A stretch of 64,000 nt of DNA. Origin: JBBIGV01 sp037447335 (GTDB lineage Bacteria; Bacteroidota; Ignavibacteria; Ignavibacteriales; Ignavibacteriaceae). This document shows positions 42,432-50,219 of the stretch, in pieces. Made by a program: the position numbers and the translations under genes. The DNA is taken from NCBI GenBank assembly GCA_037447335.1, contig JBBIGV010000012.1:6744-70743 (forward strand), in the 5' to 3' direction. Numbering within the stretch: the stretch's first letter is position 1; every line of letters starts with the position of its first letter. The notes beneath the pieces were generated by a model. That model saw only the letters and a program-made list of their open reading frames with translations, was not told the DNA's origin and ran no database searches.

Positions 42432-43781
42432 ATGATATTTTCAGACAACATACCGGTTATTAGCGTAGGCATTATTTCAAACAAGCATATCGAGATTGAA
42501 ATTGATGGTGAATTTACAGTAAGCAATCGTAAAGATACTGTAAGCGGAAGATGGACTGCCGATCTTATAAATGATAAGATCGTTATAAAACAAAATGCGC
42601 GAAAGATTGAAGCTGATAATGAAATAATTTTTGAACCACAAGACCCTGAACTTGAATCTTTTGTGTTAAAGGATGTAATAATCGGCGCGGGCTTCCATTG
42701 GGAAAGAAAAGAAAAACAGAGATTCTCAGGTTCACTTAAACTTCTTAAAAACAAAAACCGGATTGAGGCAATAAACATCGTGCCTCTTGAAGAATATCTC
42801 GTTGCGGTAATAAGTTCTGAAATGAGCGCAAAAGCATCTCTTCAGTTGTTAAAAGCACATGCGGTTGTTTCGAGAAGCTGGCTGCTTGCACAAATTGAAA
42901 AAGCCGAATCGCTGAAAAATAAAGACAAACAAAAAACCTCATATATAACTGAAAATGAAATAATTAAATGGTATGACAGGGAAGATCATATACTTTTTGA
43001 TGTTTGCGCTGATGACCATTGTCAGCGTTACCAGGGAATAACGAAAATTTCAACCAACGTTTCCCGTCAGGCAGTGGAAGAAACTACCGGCATTGTTCTG
43101 AAGAGCGGCGGCAAAATTTGCGATACCCGTTACTCAAAAGCCTGCGGCGGTATAACAGAATCTTTTGAGAATATCTGGGAACCGGTTAAGTACGATTATC
43201 TTTCTTCAGTTATTGACTATAAGTTTGAGCCGGAAAACTATAACATTGATTTTTCTGATGAAAGAAATGCTCTTAAGTGGATTAAGTCGCGCCCGCATGC
43301 TTTTTGCAATACAGAAGACAAAAAAATCCTCTCGCAAATTCTTCAGTTGTTCGATCAGCAGACAATAGATTTTTTCCGCTGGAAAGTTGAATATTCGCAG
43401 GCAGAGATTGCCGAAATTATCCGCACAAAAAGCGGGATTGACTTTGGAGATATCAAAGACCTGATTCCGTTGGAGCGCGGCTATTCATCACGAATTATCC
43501 GCCTGAAAATAACCGGCACAAAAAAAACTATGATAATCGGAAAGGAACTTGAGATAAGACGAATTCTTTCAAAGAAACATTTATACAGTTCAGCTTTTGT
43601 GGTTGAAAAACTTGACGAACAAAACGGCATACCGCAGAAGTTTATTTTATGCGGAGCGGGCTGGGGTCACGGTGCAGGAATGTGTCAGATAGGCGCAGCA
43701 GTTATGGCTGCACAAGGTTATCAGTTTGATGAAATACTTCTTAAATATTTCTCCAATGTAAAAATCCAGAAGGTTTATTAA
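42432..43781 (+). CDS. SpoIID/LytB-domain protein
   Basis: A 449-residue protein of the SpoIID family; SpoIID is a lytic transglycosylase acting on denuded glycan strands. Landmarks are VPLEEYLVAVISSEMSAKAS (catalytic Glu region), LKAHAVVSRSWLLAQ, CDTRYSKACGGITESF and the C-terminal GWGHGAGMCQIGAAVMAAQG. In non-sporulating Bacteroidota these proteins are thought to assist cell-wall remodelling. No clear signal peptide is seen at this start, which is odd for a wall enzyme. The glycosyltransferase gene follows 41 nt later. Confidence 0.9.
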   Translation: MIFSDNIPVISVGIISNKHIEIEIDGEFTVSNRKDTVSGRWTADLINDKIVIKQNARKIEADNEIIFEPQDPELESFVLKDVIIGAGFHWERKEKQRFSGSLKLLKNKNRIEAINIVPLEEYLVAVISSEMSAKASLQLLKAHAVVSRSWLLAQIEKAESLKNKDKQKTSYITENEIIKWYDREDHILFDVCADDHCQRYQGITKISTNVSRQAVEETTGIVLKSGGKICDTRYSKACGGITESFENIWEPVKYDYLSSVIDYKFEPENYNIDFSDERNALKWIKSRPHAFCNTEDKKILSQILQLFDQQTIDFFRWKVEYSQAEIAEIIRTKSGIDFGDIKDLIPLERGYSSRIIRLKITGTKKTMIIGKELEIRRILSKKHLYSSAFVVEKLDEQNGIPQKFILCGAGWGHGAGMCQIGAAVMAAQGYQFDEILLKYFSNVKIQKVY

Positions 43782-43822
43782 TTGATTTTCACTTTACTAC
43801 TTTTTAACAGGAGAGTGATCAG

Positions 43823-44959
43823 GTGAAAATTCTTTATTCCTGTTTGTCAAAAAGCTGGGGCGGAATGGAAATGTTCACCATTACTGCCGTTAAACAGCTT
43901 CTAAAAAGAGGCATGAAGGTTGAACTCTTATGCTCTGCCGAATCACGCATTCACATTGAAGCTAACAATCTTGGGTTAATTATTCATCCTGTTAAAGCAT
44001 CAGGGTACATACATCCGTTTACGACGATCAGGATTGCATCTATAATCAGCAAGGGTTCCTTCAATATTATTCATACACAGGCATCGAAAGATTTGTGGCT
44101 GATTGTTCCGGCTCTTAAGATGATTCGTTCACAAATCCCGCTCATTCTTACAAAACAGATAGGCTCATTTATTGTAAAGAAGGATACTTTGCACAGATGG
44201 ATTTACAATCGCGTAACATTTACACTTGCAATAAGTAATATGATAAAGAAAAACCTGCTGGAGACTTGCCCGCTTACGGAAGAAAAAGTTTTACTGCTCC
44301 ACAATGCGGTTGATACAAACAAATTCGATCCGGTAAAAGCTGACAGGCAGAAAGTAAGGGAAGAATTTAATATTGATAATGAAAAAATTGTAATTGGAAT
44401 GCTTGCAAGGTTCAGTCCCGGCAAAGGGCACGAGGAATTTCTTGCAGCCTCAAAAAAACTAAATCAAAAATTCAGTAACCTGGTTTTTATGATCGTAGGC
44501 GAGGCAAGCCGCAGCGAGGATGAATATGCAAATAACATAAAGCAGCTTGCCGCTGATTATGGATTGAGCAATGTTATCTTTACCGGCTTCAGAAGCGATA
44601 CGCCCGATGTTCTCGCCGCTATGGATATATTTATTTTTCCATCACACGCCGAGGCATTTGGTATTGCGTTGGCTGAAGCAATGGCAATGGGAAAACCAAC
44701 AGTATGTTCAAATGCAGACGGTGTGCTTGATATAGCTGTAGATAATGTAACTTCATTGTTATTTGAAAATAAAAACGCTGAAGATCTTGCACAAAAAACC
44801 GAAAGGCTGATTCTTGACAAAGAACTAAGAGAGAAATTCGGTAAAGCTGCAAGAGAACGTATTGTAAAAAACTTTGATCTTGAAGTGCTAACAGATAAAG
44901 CGCTGGAGATTTACCAGGGCGGTGAAGGTGTAGGAAGCCATTCTGTCTTTTCCAAGTAA
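43823..44959 (+). CDS. GT4-family glycosyltransferase with an altered C-terminus
   Basis: GT-B glycosyltransferase (378 aa), start GTG with an AGGAGA site. N-domain: ILYSCLSKSWGGMEMFTITA. C-domain: VIGMLARFSPGKGHEEFLAA, then the nucleotide-sugar motif FIFPSHAEAFGIALAEAMAMGKP with the Ex7E pair. The fold ends around LTDKALEIYQ. The last ten or so codons (EGVGSHSVFSK) are the complement of the restriction-endonuclease remnant at 44924-45073. The native stop was therefore lost and the new tail is foreign. The sugar and acceptor are unknown. Confidence 0.9.
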   Translation: MKILYSCLSKSWGGMEMFTITAVKQLLKRGMKVELLCSAESRIHIEANNLGLIIHPVKASGYIHPFTTIRIASIISKGSFNIIHTQASKDLWLIVPALKMIRSQIPLILTKQIGSFIVKKDTLHRWIYNRVTFTLAISNMIKKNLLETCPLTEEKVLLLHNAVDTNKFDPVKADRQKVREEFNIDNEKIVIGMLARFSPGKGHEEFLAASKKLNQKFSNLVFMIVGEASRSEDEYANNIKQLAADYGLSNVIFTGFRSDTPDVLAAMDIFIFPSHAEAFGIALAEAMAMGKPTVCSNADGVLDIAVDNVTSLLFENKNAEDLAQKTERLILDKELREKFGKAARERIVKNFDLEVLTDKALEIYQGGEGVGSHSVFSK

Positions 44960-45073
44960 ACGAAAATGGAAAGGCATATTGTTGGATTCCGGCTTATAAT
45001 TTTGAAACTTATTGCGAAGGCAAGTTTTTATTACTTGTTGGGTGTGATTTTTCTGAATATCTGATAAAGCCAT
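44924..45073 (-). pseudogene. N-terminal remnant of a second TdeIII-like restriction endonuclease
   Basis: The frame from ATG 45073 encodes 50 residues that align with residues about 1-51 of the endonuclease at 45174-45683. LRNKFQNYKPESNNMPF against LDNKLKRYKRETSYLPF, and MASYTF against VAAYSF, are the best parts. After residue 50 the similarity stops and the frame runs into the antisense of the glycosyltransferase, ending at 44888. The remnant therefore lost about two-thirds of its length by a recombination whose junction lies near 44924. Confidence 0.75.
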
Positions 45074-45173
45074 TAACTAAAAATTAATTTTTGATGATTC
45101 CTGTTCCATTACAATGAGAACAGGGAATTTCTTTAACCTGTTTTATATTTCTGAATTCTGCTGACCAAACACC

Positions 45174-45683
45174 CTATTCCCAATTCCACGTATTATAACT
45201 CTTACAATTAGCTGTTTTGACAGTTTTTATCTCAAAATAATATTCCTTGCGATCTTTTATCATATAGAAATCAGCAATGTTGCCATCTTTTTGAAATTTG
45301 GCTCCTATTGCAGATGCTTTCAAAATTTCGCCAATCTCTTTTTTATTATTTGCTATTCTTTTCTTGTTCCTGATCTCATCGCCAATCTTATTTATTGTTT
45401 TCTTTTGAGAAGGTGAAATTACACCCCCCACGCCATAGTTACGGAAACATTTTTCTGAGCTATTTTTTGATATGATTACAGAAATATGTTCATAAATAGA
45501 CATTCCAAGAGCAGTTGCAACTGAATGAATAAAAGAATAAGCGGCTACTTTTTCACTATCCTGAATTAGTGCAGCTAAAAAAGGCAAATAAGAAGTTTCT
45601 CTTTTATACCTTTTAAGTTTATTATCAAGTGCTTTAACCAATAAGCTTTTTATTTCTTCTTTCTGTTTAATATTCAGTGGCAA
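45174..45683 (-). CDS. TdeIII-family type II restriction endonuclease, probably truncated
   Basis: A 169-residue protein with the N-terminal helical region of the TdeIII family (EIKSLLVKALDNKLKRYKRE) and the nuclease core GNIADFYMIKDRKEYYFEIK, an E-x-K pair of the PD-(D/E)xK type. It stops at TAG 45174-45176 shortly after EIKTVK. The same frame then stays open for 29 more codons to 45084, ending KEIPCSHCNGTGIIKN with a CxxCxGTG knuckle. Family members are usually longer, so this may be an interrupted C-terminus. The start is 1 nt from the end of the split methyltransferase gene. Confidence 0.75.
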   Translation of the reverse strand: MPLNIKQKEEIKSLLVKALDNKLKRYKRETSYLPFLAALIQDSEKVAAYSFIHSVATALGMSIYEHISVIISKNSSEKCFRNYGVGGVISPSQKKTINKIGDEIRNKKRIANNKKEIGEILKASAIGAKFQKDGNIADFYMIKDRKEYYFEIKTVKTANCKSYNTWNWE

Positions 45684-45684
45684 T

Positions 45685-45990
45685 TTATACTTGTCCTTTT
45701 AGGTGAAATATTACTTCCGAATACGCCCCTTTATCCTTTTCAGTTCTGTTAAGAACAGGGCGTTTAAATTGATTAACGATTTTCATTCCTGCTTTTTCTG
45801 CTATAGCAGGATATAAATTTGATCTGTCATTAGCAACAAGAAATACATTGTAATCTTTTACCAGATATTTTTTCAGGTTCAATAAAACCTGTGCAATTCC
45901 CGCCACATAAGATTCTTTTGCTTCCCTTCCTTTTCCTTTATAAAGAGGACCAATTTCAAGCTCGTCTTTTCTTTTAAAGCCAAACAAGTC
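45685..45990 (-). pseudogene. C-terminal part of the interrupted DNA methyltransferase
   Basis: In frame with the methyltransferase and directly after its TAA (45991-45993) the sequence continues DLFGFKRKDELEIGPLYKGK for about 101 residues to a stop at 45685. It contains LLNLKKYLVKDYNVFLVAND and KAGMKIVNQFKRPV, consistent with late motifs of the catalytic domain. HEQHAYA-stop-DLFGF reads naturally as one protein with a sense codon (for example Tyr TAT/TAC) at the stop. Whether it can start separately, at a TTG at 45987, is doubtful. Confidence 0.8.
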
Positions 45991-47286
45991 TTAAGCATAA
46001 GCATGCTGTTCGTGGTAGTCAATTAAACCGACATAAGGCGGACTTGAGAATATTCCGTTTATCTTTTTCTTTTTAACTAATGTTGCGAATTTCTTATCAG
46101 CTTTAGTCAGTGCTTCAATCAAATCGATTTCCCTGCTGTCACCGGTTAAGCATATTTGCATTGTATCAGTTCTCAATTCATTAAATTCTGAAAGCCTTTC
46201 AATCGTATCCAGTGTGTATATTTCCCACCATTTCAAAATAGAAAACAGTGGTTTGCAAATTTTTCCATGTTTAGAACAATAATAGGTCGTAGAAATTGGT
46301 TCGATTAAGGTTGCCAGATCTGCATGAGTTGTTGCCCGGCAGGAACGAACTGTTCTGCTTAAAATAAGTTTTAAAATATCTTTTGTGTTTGAATTTTTTA
46401 AACGTTTTATTTTGGAATAAACAAACTCAATTTCATCCCTTACGTGCCCGAAGAACCATTTATCTAAAAATGTATCTGATTTTTCACGGGTTAAAATTAT
46501 ATCATACTTTTTAACAAGATTATTATAGACAGGCAAAAACTCTTTCTCTTTTTCGCTTCCGTATTTATCCTCGTCTACTTGTCCACGCCTAACTTTATAT
46601 CGGTATTCAGGACTTGGAAAATATTTATTATTAAAAACATTAAGTTCTCTTAACAGTTCTTCTTCAAATTCGAGTGTACAATGCTGCTGCAAAAATCTTT
46701 TTAATTCAAGAGTAATTACTTTGGATTTCTGTACAACTTCCTCAACATCATACCTATCGATCTTGCAGTTTGAAATGAATGAGTTGAAATACGAAATGTC
46801 AATTCCTATTGAGTGCATTCCTAATTCATTTGCCTGAACTAATGTTGTTCCGCTTCCGCAGAACGGATCGAGAACAATATCACCCGGCTTAAAATAAACT
46901 TCCATCTTAAAATCATCTGTATGGTCATCTAAAAAGTATTCAACTAATTGTGGAATGAATTTACCTTTGTATGGATGAAGCCGGTGAACATGCTTCGTGG
47001 TTTCCGCTTCTTTATACTGATCAAAAGATAATGCCCAATTAAGATCATCGCCAAGTTTACTTTTATATGATAATTCTCTCTGCCCGTTAAATGAATTATA
47101 ATACTCTATCAATTCTTTTTTAGAAACAAATGTATCGCCATTATCACTATATTTATGAATTCTTCCGTAATTAACAAGGTAGGATATATTTGAAGTTGTT
47201 ACTTTCTTTTTTAAATGAAGCGATGCCCACTCACTCGCTTCCTTAAGCGTTAAAAAATCACCGGGTTCGAATAATCTCAATTGCAT
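45991..47286 (-). CDS. DNA methyltransferase, interrupted by an in-frame stop
   Basis: Modification enzyme of the adjacent TdeIII-like system. An N-terminal helix-turn-helix-like region (TLKEASEWASLHLKKKVTTS) is followed by HRLHPYKGKFIPQLVEYFL and the SAM motif DPFCGSGTT (140-148). A long insert/target-recognition region comes next, and the catalytic SPPY (415-418) lies near the end, an alpha-class-like order typical of N4-C/N6-A methylases. Translation stops 13 residues after SPPY at TAA 45991. The remaining 101 residues continue in the same frame, so the product is probably inactive. Confidence 0.85.
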   Translation of the reverse strand: MQLRLFEPGDFLTLKEASEWASLHLKKKVTTSNISYLVNYGRIHKYSDNGDTFVSKKELIEYYNSFNGQRELSYKSKLGDDLNWALSFDQYKEAETTKHVHRLHPYKGKFIPQLVEYFLDDHTDDFKMEVYFKPGDIVLDPFCGSGTTLVQANELGMHSIGIDISYFNSFISNCKIDRYDVEEVVQKSKVITLELKRFLQQHCTLEFEEELLRELNVFNNKYFPSPEYRYKVRRGQVDEDKYGSEKEKEFLPVYNNLVKKYDIILTREKSDTFLDKWFFGHVRDEIEFVYSKIKRLKNSNTKDILKLILSRTVRSCRATTHADLATLIEPISTTYYCSKHGKICKPLFSILKWWEIYTLDTIERLSEFNELRTDTMQICLTGDSREIDLIEALTKADKKFATLVKKKKINGIFSSPPYVGLIDYHEQHAYA

Positions 47287-47565
47287 AGCCTTAATTTACG
47301 ATTAGCTGATAAGTTCCTTCCCAAATTAAAAAAATCAATGGTAAAAAAACTCTAATCGGACACTGATTTAACAAATTGAACGGATAAGAACATATCTTTT
47401 CAAATCTGTCTGATCTGTTAATACTGTGTCCTGTTCCGGTTACTGTGCCCGAAAAAGACGGATTCTGATTTCTCATTTATTATAAGCGAACACCGTCACA
47501 TTTATTCAAATTAGTTTTGCTGTTCTGTTCATTCTTCGGATATAATCGTTAATTTTATTTCCATT

Positions 47566-49344
47566 ATGAAACTCCTTTATTCTTACATTAAAAATTACTG
47601 GAAGCTTGTACTGCTGGCGTTATTCCTTGCAGCAGTTAACCAGGTCTTCTCGATGCTTGATCCGTGGATATTCCGTATAGTGATTGATAAGTACGCAACC
47701 AAATATGATCACTATACTCAAAGCGAATTTTTTCGCGGTGTGGGATTGCTTCTGCTTGCTGCGGTTGGTGTTGCATTCGTTTCGCGCGTTGCAAAAAACT
47801 TTCAGGACTATTTTGTAAATGTGATTACTCAAAGGGTCGGTGCACAGATTTACTCCGATGGTATAAAGCACTCACTCGAGCTGCCGTATTCTTTGTTTGA
47901 AGACCAGCGAAGCGGGCAAACACTTGGCACGCTTCAAAAAGTCCGCTCCGATGTAGAAAAGTTGATAACCCAGTCGGTCAATACTTTATTCACAACGCTT
48001 GTGGGAATAATCTTTGTGACGATTTATTCCATTCATGTTCACTGGTTAATCGCTCCCGTGTTTTTTGCGGCTGTTCCAGTGCTTGGAATTCTTAGTTCGG
48101 TTCTCAGCAGAAAAATTAAAAAGCTGCAGAAGGTTATTGTGAGCGAAACTACTTCACTTGCAGGAACTACTACCGAATCATTAAGAAATATTGAACTGGT
48201 GAAAAGTCTTGGACTTGGCACCCAGGAAATTAACCGTCTTAACAATACCACAGAAAAAATTCTCAAGCTCGAACTCAAAAAAGTCCGTTATATAAGAACA
48301 CTGAGCTTTATACAGGGAACGTCGGTTAACTTTATAAGAACTACAATTCTGTTCCTGATGCTGTATCTTATTTTCTCACAGCAGATAACCGTTGGCGAAT
48401 TCTTCTCGTTGTTCATTTATTCCTTTTTTATTTTCGGTCCGCTGCAAAGTCTTGGTGATATAATAAACATTTACCGCGAGACGGAAGTATCTTTAAACAA
48501 TTTTGAGAATATATTAAACCTGCCGGTTGAATCTGTACCGGCAAGCCCTGTAACGATAAAAGACATAAATATACTTGAGTTTGATGGGGTATCTTTTAAG
48601 CATCAGTCATCAAAAAATCGTGCACTCGAAAAAATTTCTTTCAGTGTTAAGAAAGGAGAGACAATTGCATTCGTCGGGCCTTCAGGTGCGGGCAAAACAA
48701 CTCTCGTTAAACTGCTTGTAGGATTATACAAGCCGCAGGAAGGACGCATACTTTATAACAAATATCCCGGAGACAATATTGATTTTAATCAGTTAAGAGA
48801 AAAAATTGGTTTCGTTACACAGGATACACAATTATTTTCCGGTACTATAAAAGAAAATCTTTTATTCGTTAATCCTAGTGCAACAGACGAAGAATGCCTT
48901 GAGGTGTTAAACAAGGCAGCCTGTCAGAATCTTCTTGCACGGGCTGATAATGGTTTGTATACTATGATAGGCGAGGGAGGAGTGAAAGTCTCAGGCGGTG
49001 AAAAACAAAGACTATCAATTGCAAGGGCGCTTCTTCGAAAACCTCACCTGCTTGTTTTTGATGAGGCTACTTCTGCACTTGATTCTCTGACTGAAGAAGA
49101 AATTTCGGAAACAATTCGGGATATTTCTCTTAGTAAAGACCTTATCACAGTTATGATTGCACACCGGTTATCTACTGTAATGCATGCCGATAGAATTTAC
49201 GTGCTTGAACGCGGAAGCATTATTGAATCCGGCAGGCACGAAGATTTACTTTCTCTCAAAGGTCTGTATTATGCAATGTGGAGGCAGCAGATCGGTGAGA
49301 GGGAAATGGCGCTTAACGGTAATAATATTATTAACGCTGAATAA
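47566..49344 (+). CDS. ABC transporter, fused permease and ATPase (exporter)
   Basis: Half-transporter of 592 residues. A six-helix ABC membrane domain (residues 1-310; LLYSYIKNYWKLVLLALFL at the start) is followed by the nucleotide-binding domain: Walker A GPSGAGKTTL, Q-loop GFVTQDTQLF, signature VSGGEKQRLSIARALL, Walker B LLVFDEATSALD, and the switch His in MIAHRLSTV. This MsbA/multidrug-type layout exports lipids, peptides or drugs; the substrate is unknown. It forms a homodimer or pairs with a partner outside the window, since none is adjacent. Confidence 0.95.
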   Translation: MKLLYSYIKNYWKLVLLALFLAAVNQVFSMLDPWIFRIVIDKYATKYDHYTQSEFFRGVGLLLLAAVGVAFVSRVAKNFQDYFVNVITQRVGAQIYSDGIKHSLELPYSLFEDQRSGQTLGTLQKVRSDVEKLITQSVNTLFTTLVGIIFVTIYSIHVHWLIAPVFFAAVPVLGILSSVLSRKIKKLQKVIVSETTSLAGTTTESLRNIELVKSLGLGTQEINRLNNTTEKILKLELKKVRYIRTLSFIQGTSVNFIRTTILFLMLYLIFSQQITVGEFFSLFIYSFFIFGPLQSLGDIINIYRETEVSLNNFENILNLPVESVPASPVTIKDINILEFDGVSFKHQSSKNRALEKISFSVKKGETIAFVGPSGAGKTTLVKLLVGLYKPQEGRILYNKYPGDNIDFNQLREKIGFVTQDTQLFSGTIKENLLFVNPSATDEECLEVLNKAACQNLLARADNGLYTMIGEGGVKVSGGEKQRLSIARALLRKPHLLVFDEATSALDSLTEEEISETIRDISLSKDLITVMIAHRLSTVMHADRIYVLERGSIIESGRHEDLLSLKGLYYAMWRQQIGEREMALNGNNIINAE

Positions 49345-49371
49345 CAATCAATCTTAAAGAGATACTTGCCC

Positions 49372-49698
49372 TCATTGTTCAAGCATTTTGGCAATTGCTT
49401 TTCGTGAACTACCGAGGGAAAGGAGGGACCGGAGTAAAAGGTCAAGCGTTACTGAAGAGTCCCCGGCTTCCATTTTAGCAACTCTCGATTGACTAGATTC
49501 CAGTAAAGCAGCCAATTCCTTTTGAGAAAGATTCCTTTTCAGTCGAAGTTGGCGTAGGTTTTGACTTAATGTCAGTTTCATTTCAATTAATGCAGATTCT
49601 TCAGCACTTAATTTTAAGAATTCATCTGCATTGCTGACCTTCCAACCGTTTTTTTCAAGAATGTTTTTTTTTGATTTCTTCATATTTAATTGAATCAT
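49372..49698 (-). CDS. higA: HigA-like antitoxin (XRE helix-turn-helix)
   Basis: A 108-residue antitoxin. The C-terminal half is an XRE-type DNA-binding domain, NLRQLRLKRNLSQKELAALL and ESSQSRVAKMEAGDSSVTLD. The N-terminal half with SAEESALIEMKLTLSQ forms the helical link to the toxin, as in HigA proteins encoded after their toxin. A start at ATG 49683 is also possible. It overlaps the toxin gene by 44 nt and should repress the operon through the operator at 50026-50049. Confidence 0.9.
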   Translation of the reverse strand: MIQLNMKKSKKNILEKNGWKVSNADEFLKLSAEESALIEMKLTLSQNLRQLRLKRNLSQKELAALLESSQSRVAKMEAGDSSVTLDLLLRSLLSLGSSRKAIAKMLEQ

Positions 49699-50017
49699 AA
49701 AATTTTAATCTTTGCTTACAAACAGAAATAATTTTCTTTGGGGTTTTTTCTGTTTGCTTTTTAAAAACCTCACACATTATAATGGCATCATTATCAGTTC
49801 TATAAATGATTCGCCAGATTTTATTCATATCTTTGATTCTAAGCTCATAGCATCTCTTTCCAATAATTTCCATTGGTCGCGCATAAGGCATTGTCAAGCT
49901 CATCCCACGCTGTAATTGTCGCAATAGGAATCCCGCCTCAATCCTTGCATTTGAAGAGAATGGTGGCGTTTTAATTTCACCTTTCAACCAAACCAATGGT
50001 TTCTCTTTCATATTCAC
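49655..50017 (-). CDS. higB: HigB-like toxin (RelE/ParE fold)
   Basis: A 120-residue RNase-type toxin of the RelE/ParE superfamily, phage-derived Gp49/HigB group. GFLLRQLQRGMSLTMPYARP followed by KRCYELRIKDMNKIWRIIYR and DAIIMCEVFKKQTEKTP carry the conserved basic residues. It precedes and overlaps its antitoxin gene, the usual HigBA order. Expected to cleave ribosome-bound mRNA (family knowledge). Confidence 0.9.
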   Translation of the reverse strand: MNMKEKPLVWLKGEIKTPPFSSNARIEAGFLLRQLQRGMSLTMPYARPMEIIGKRCYELRIKDMNKIWRIIYRTDNDAIIMCEVFKKQTEKTPKKIISVCKQRLKFYDSIKYEEIKKKHS

Positions 50018-50025
50018 AGTTATAA

Positions 50026-50057
50026 ATATATGTCATATCTGACATATATCAAAATTA
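50026..50057 (-). promoter_or_regulatory. Operator palindrome and -7 box of the higBA operon
   Basis: ATATATGTCA (50026-50035) and TGACATATAT (50040-50049) form a perfect 10-bp dyad with a 4-nt spacer. Immediately upstream on the minus strand, TAATTTTG (50050-50057) fits the TAnnTTTG -7 box. The dyad would cover the transcription start and lies 8 nt from the toxin ATG, an ideal position for autorepression by the HigA-like protein. Confidence 0.7.
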
Positions 50058-50219
50058 CAATCAGGTCTATTTTAAATAACATTTTGATCCGGAAATAATA
50101 TATCAGAATTTCAGAATGTGTCAACATCTTTTTCTTCAACAAAATTGGCAAAGCAAATTAAACAACGTATTATTACAATGTTTTGTAAATTACGGATACA
50201 AACAAACATCCTAAATCTT

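Noticed and set aside
47291..47476. 61-residue minus-strand frame upstream of the methyltransferase
   Set aside because: Composition and start context look random, no family resemblance, and it sits in the intergenic gap with the ABC transporter.
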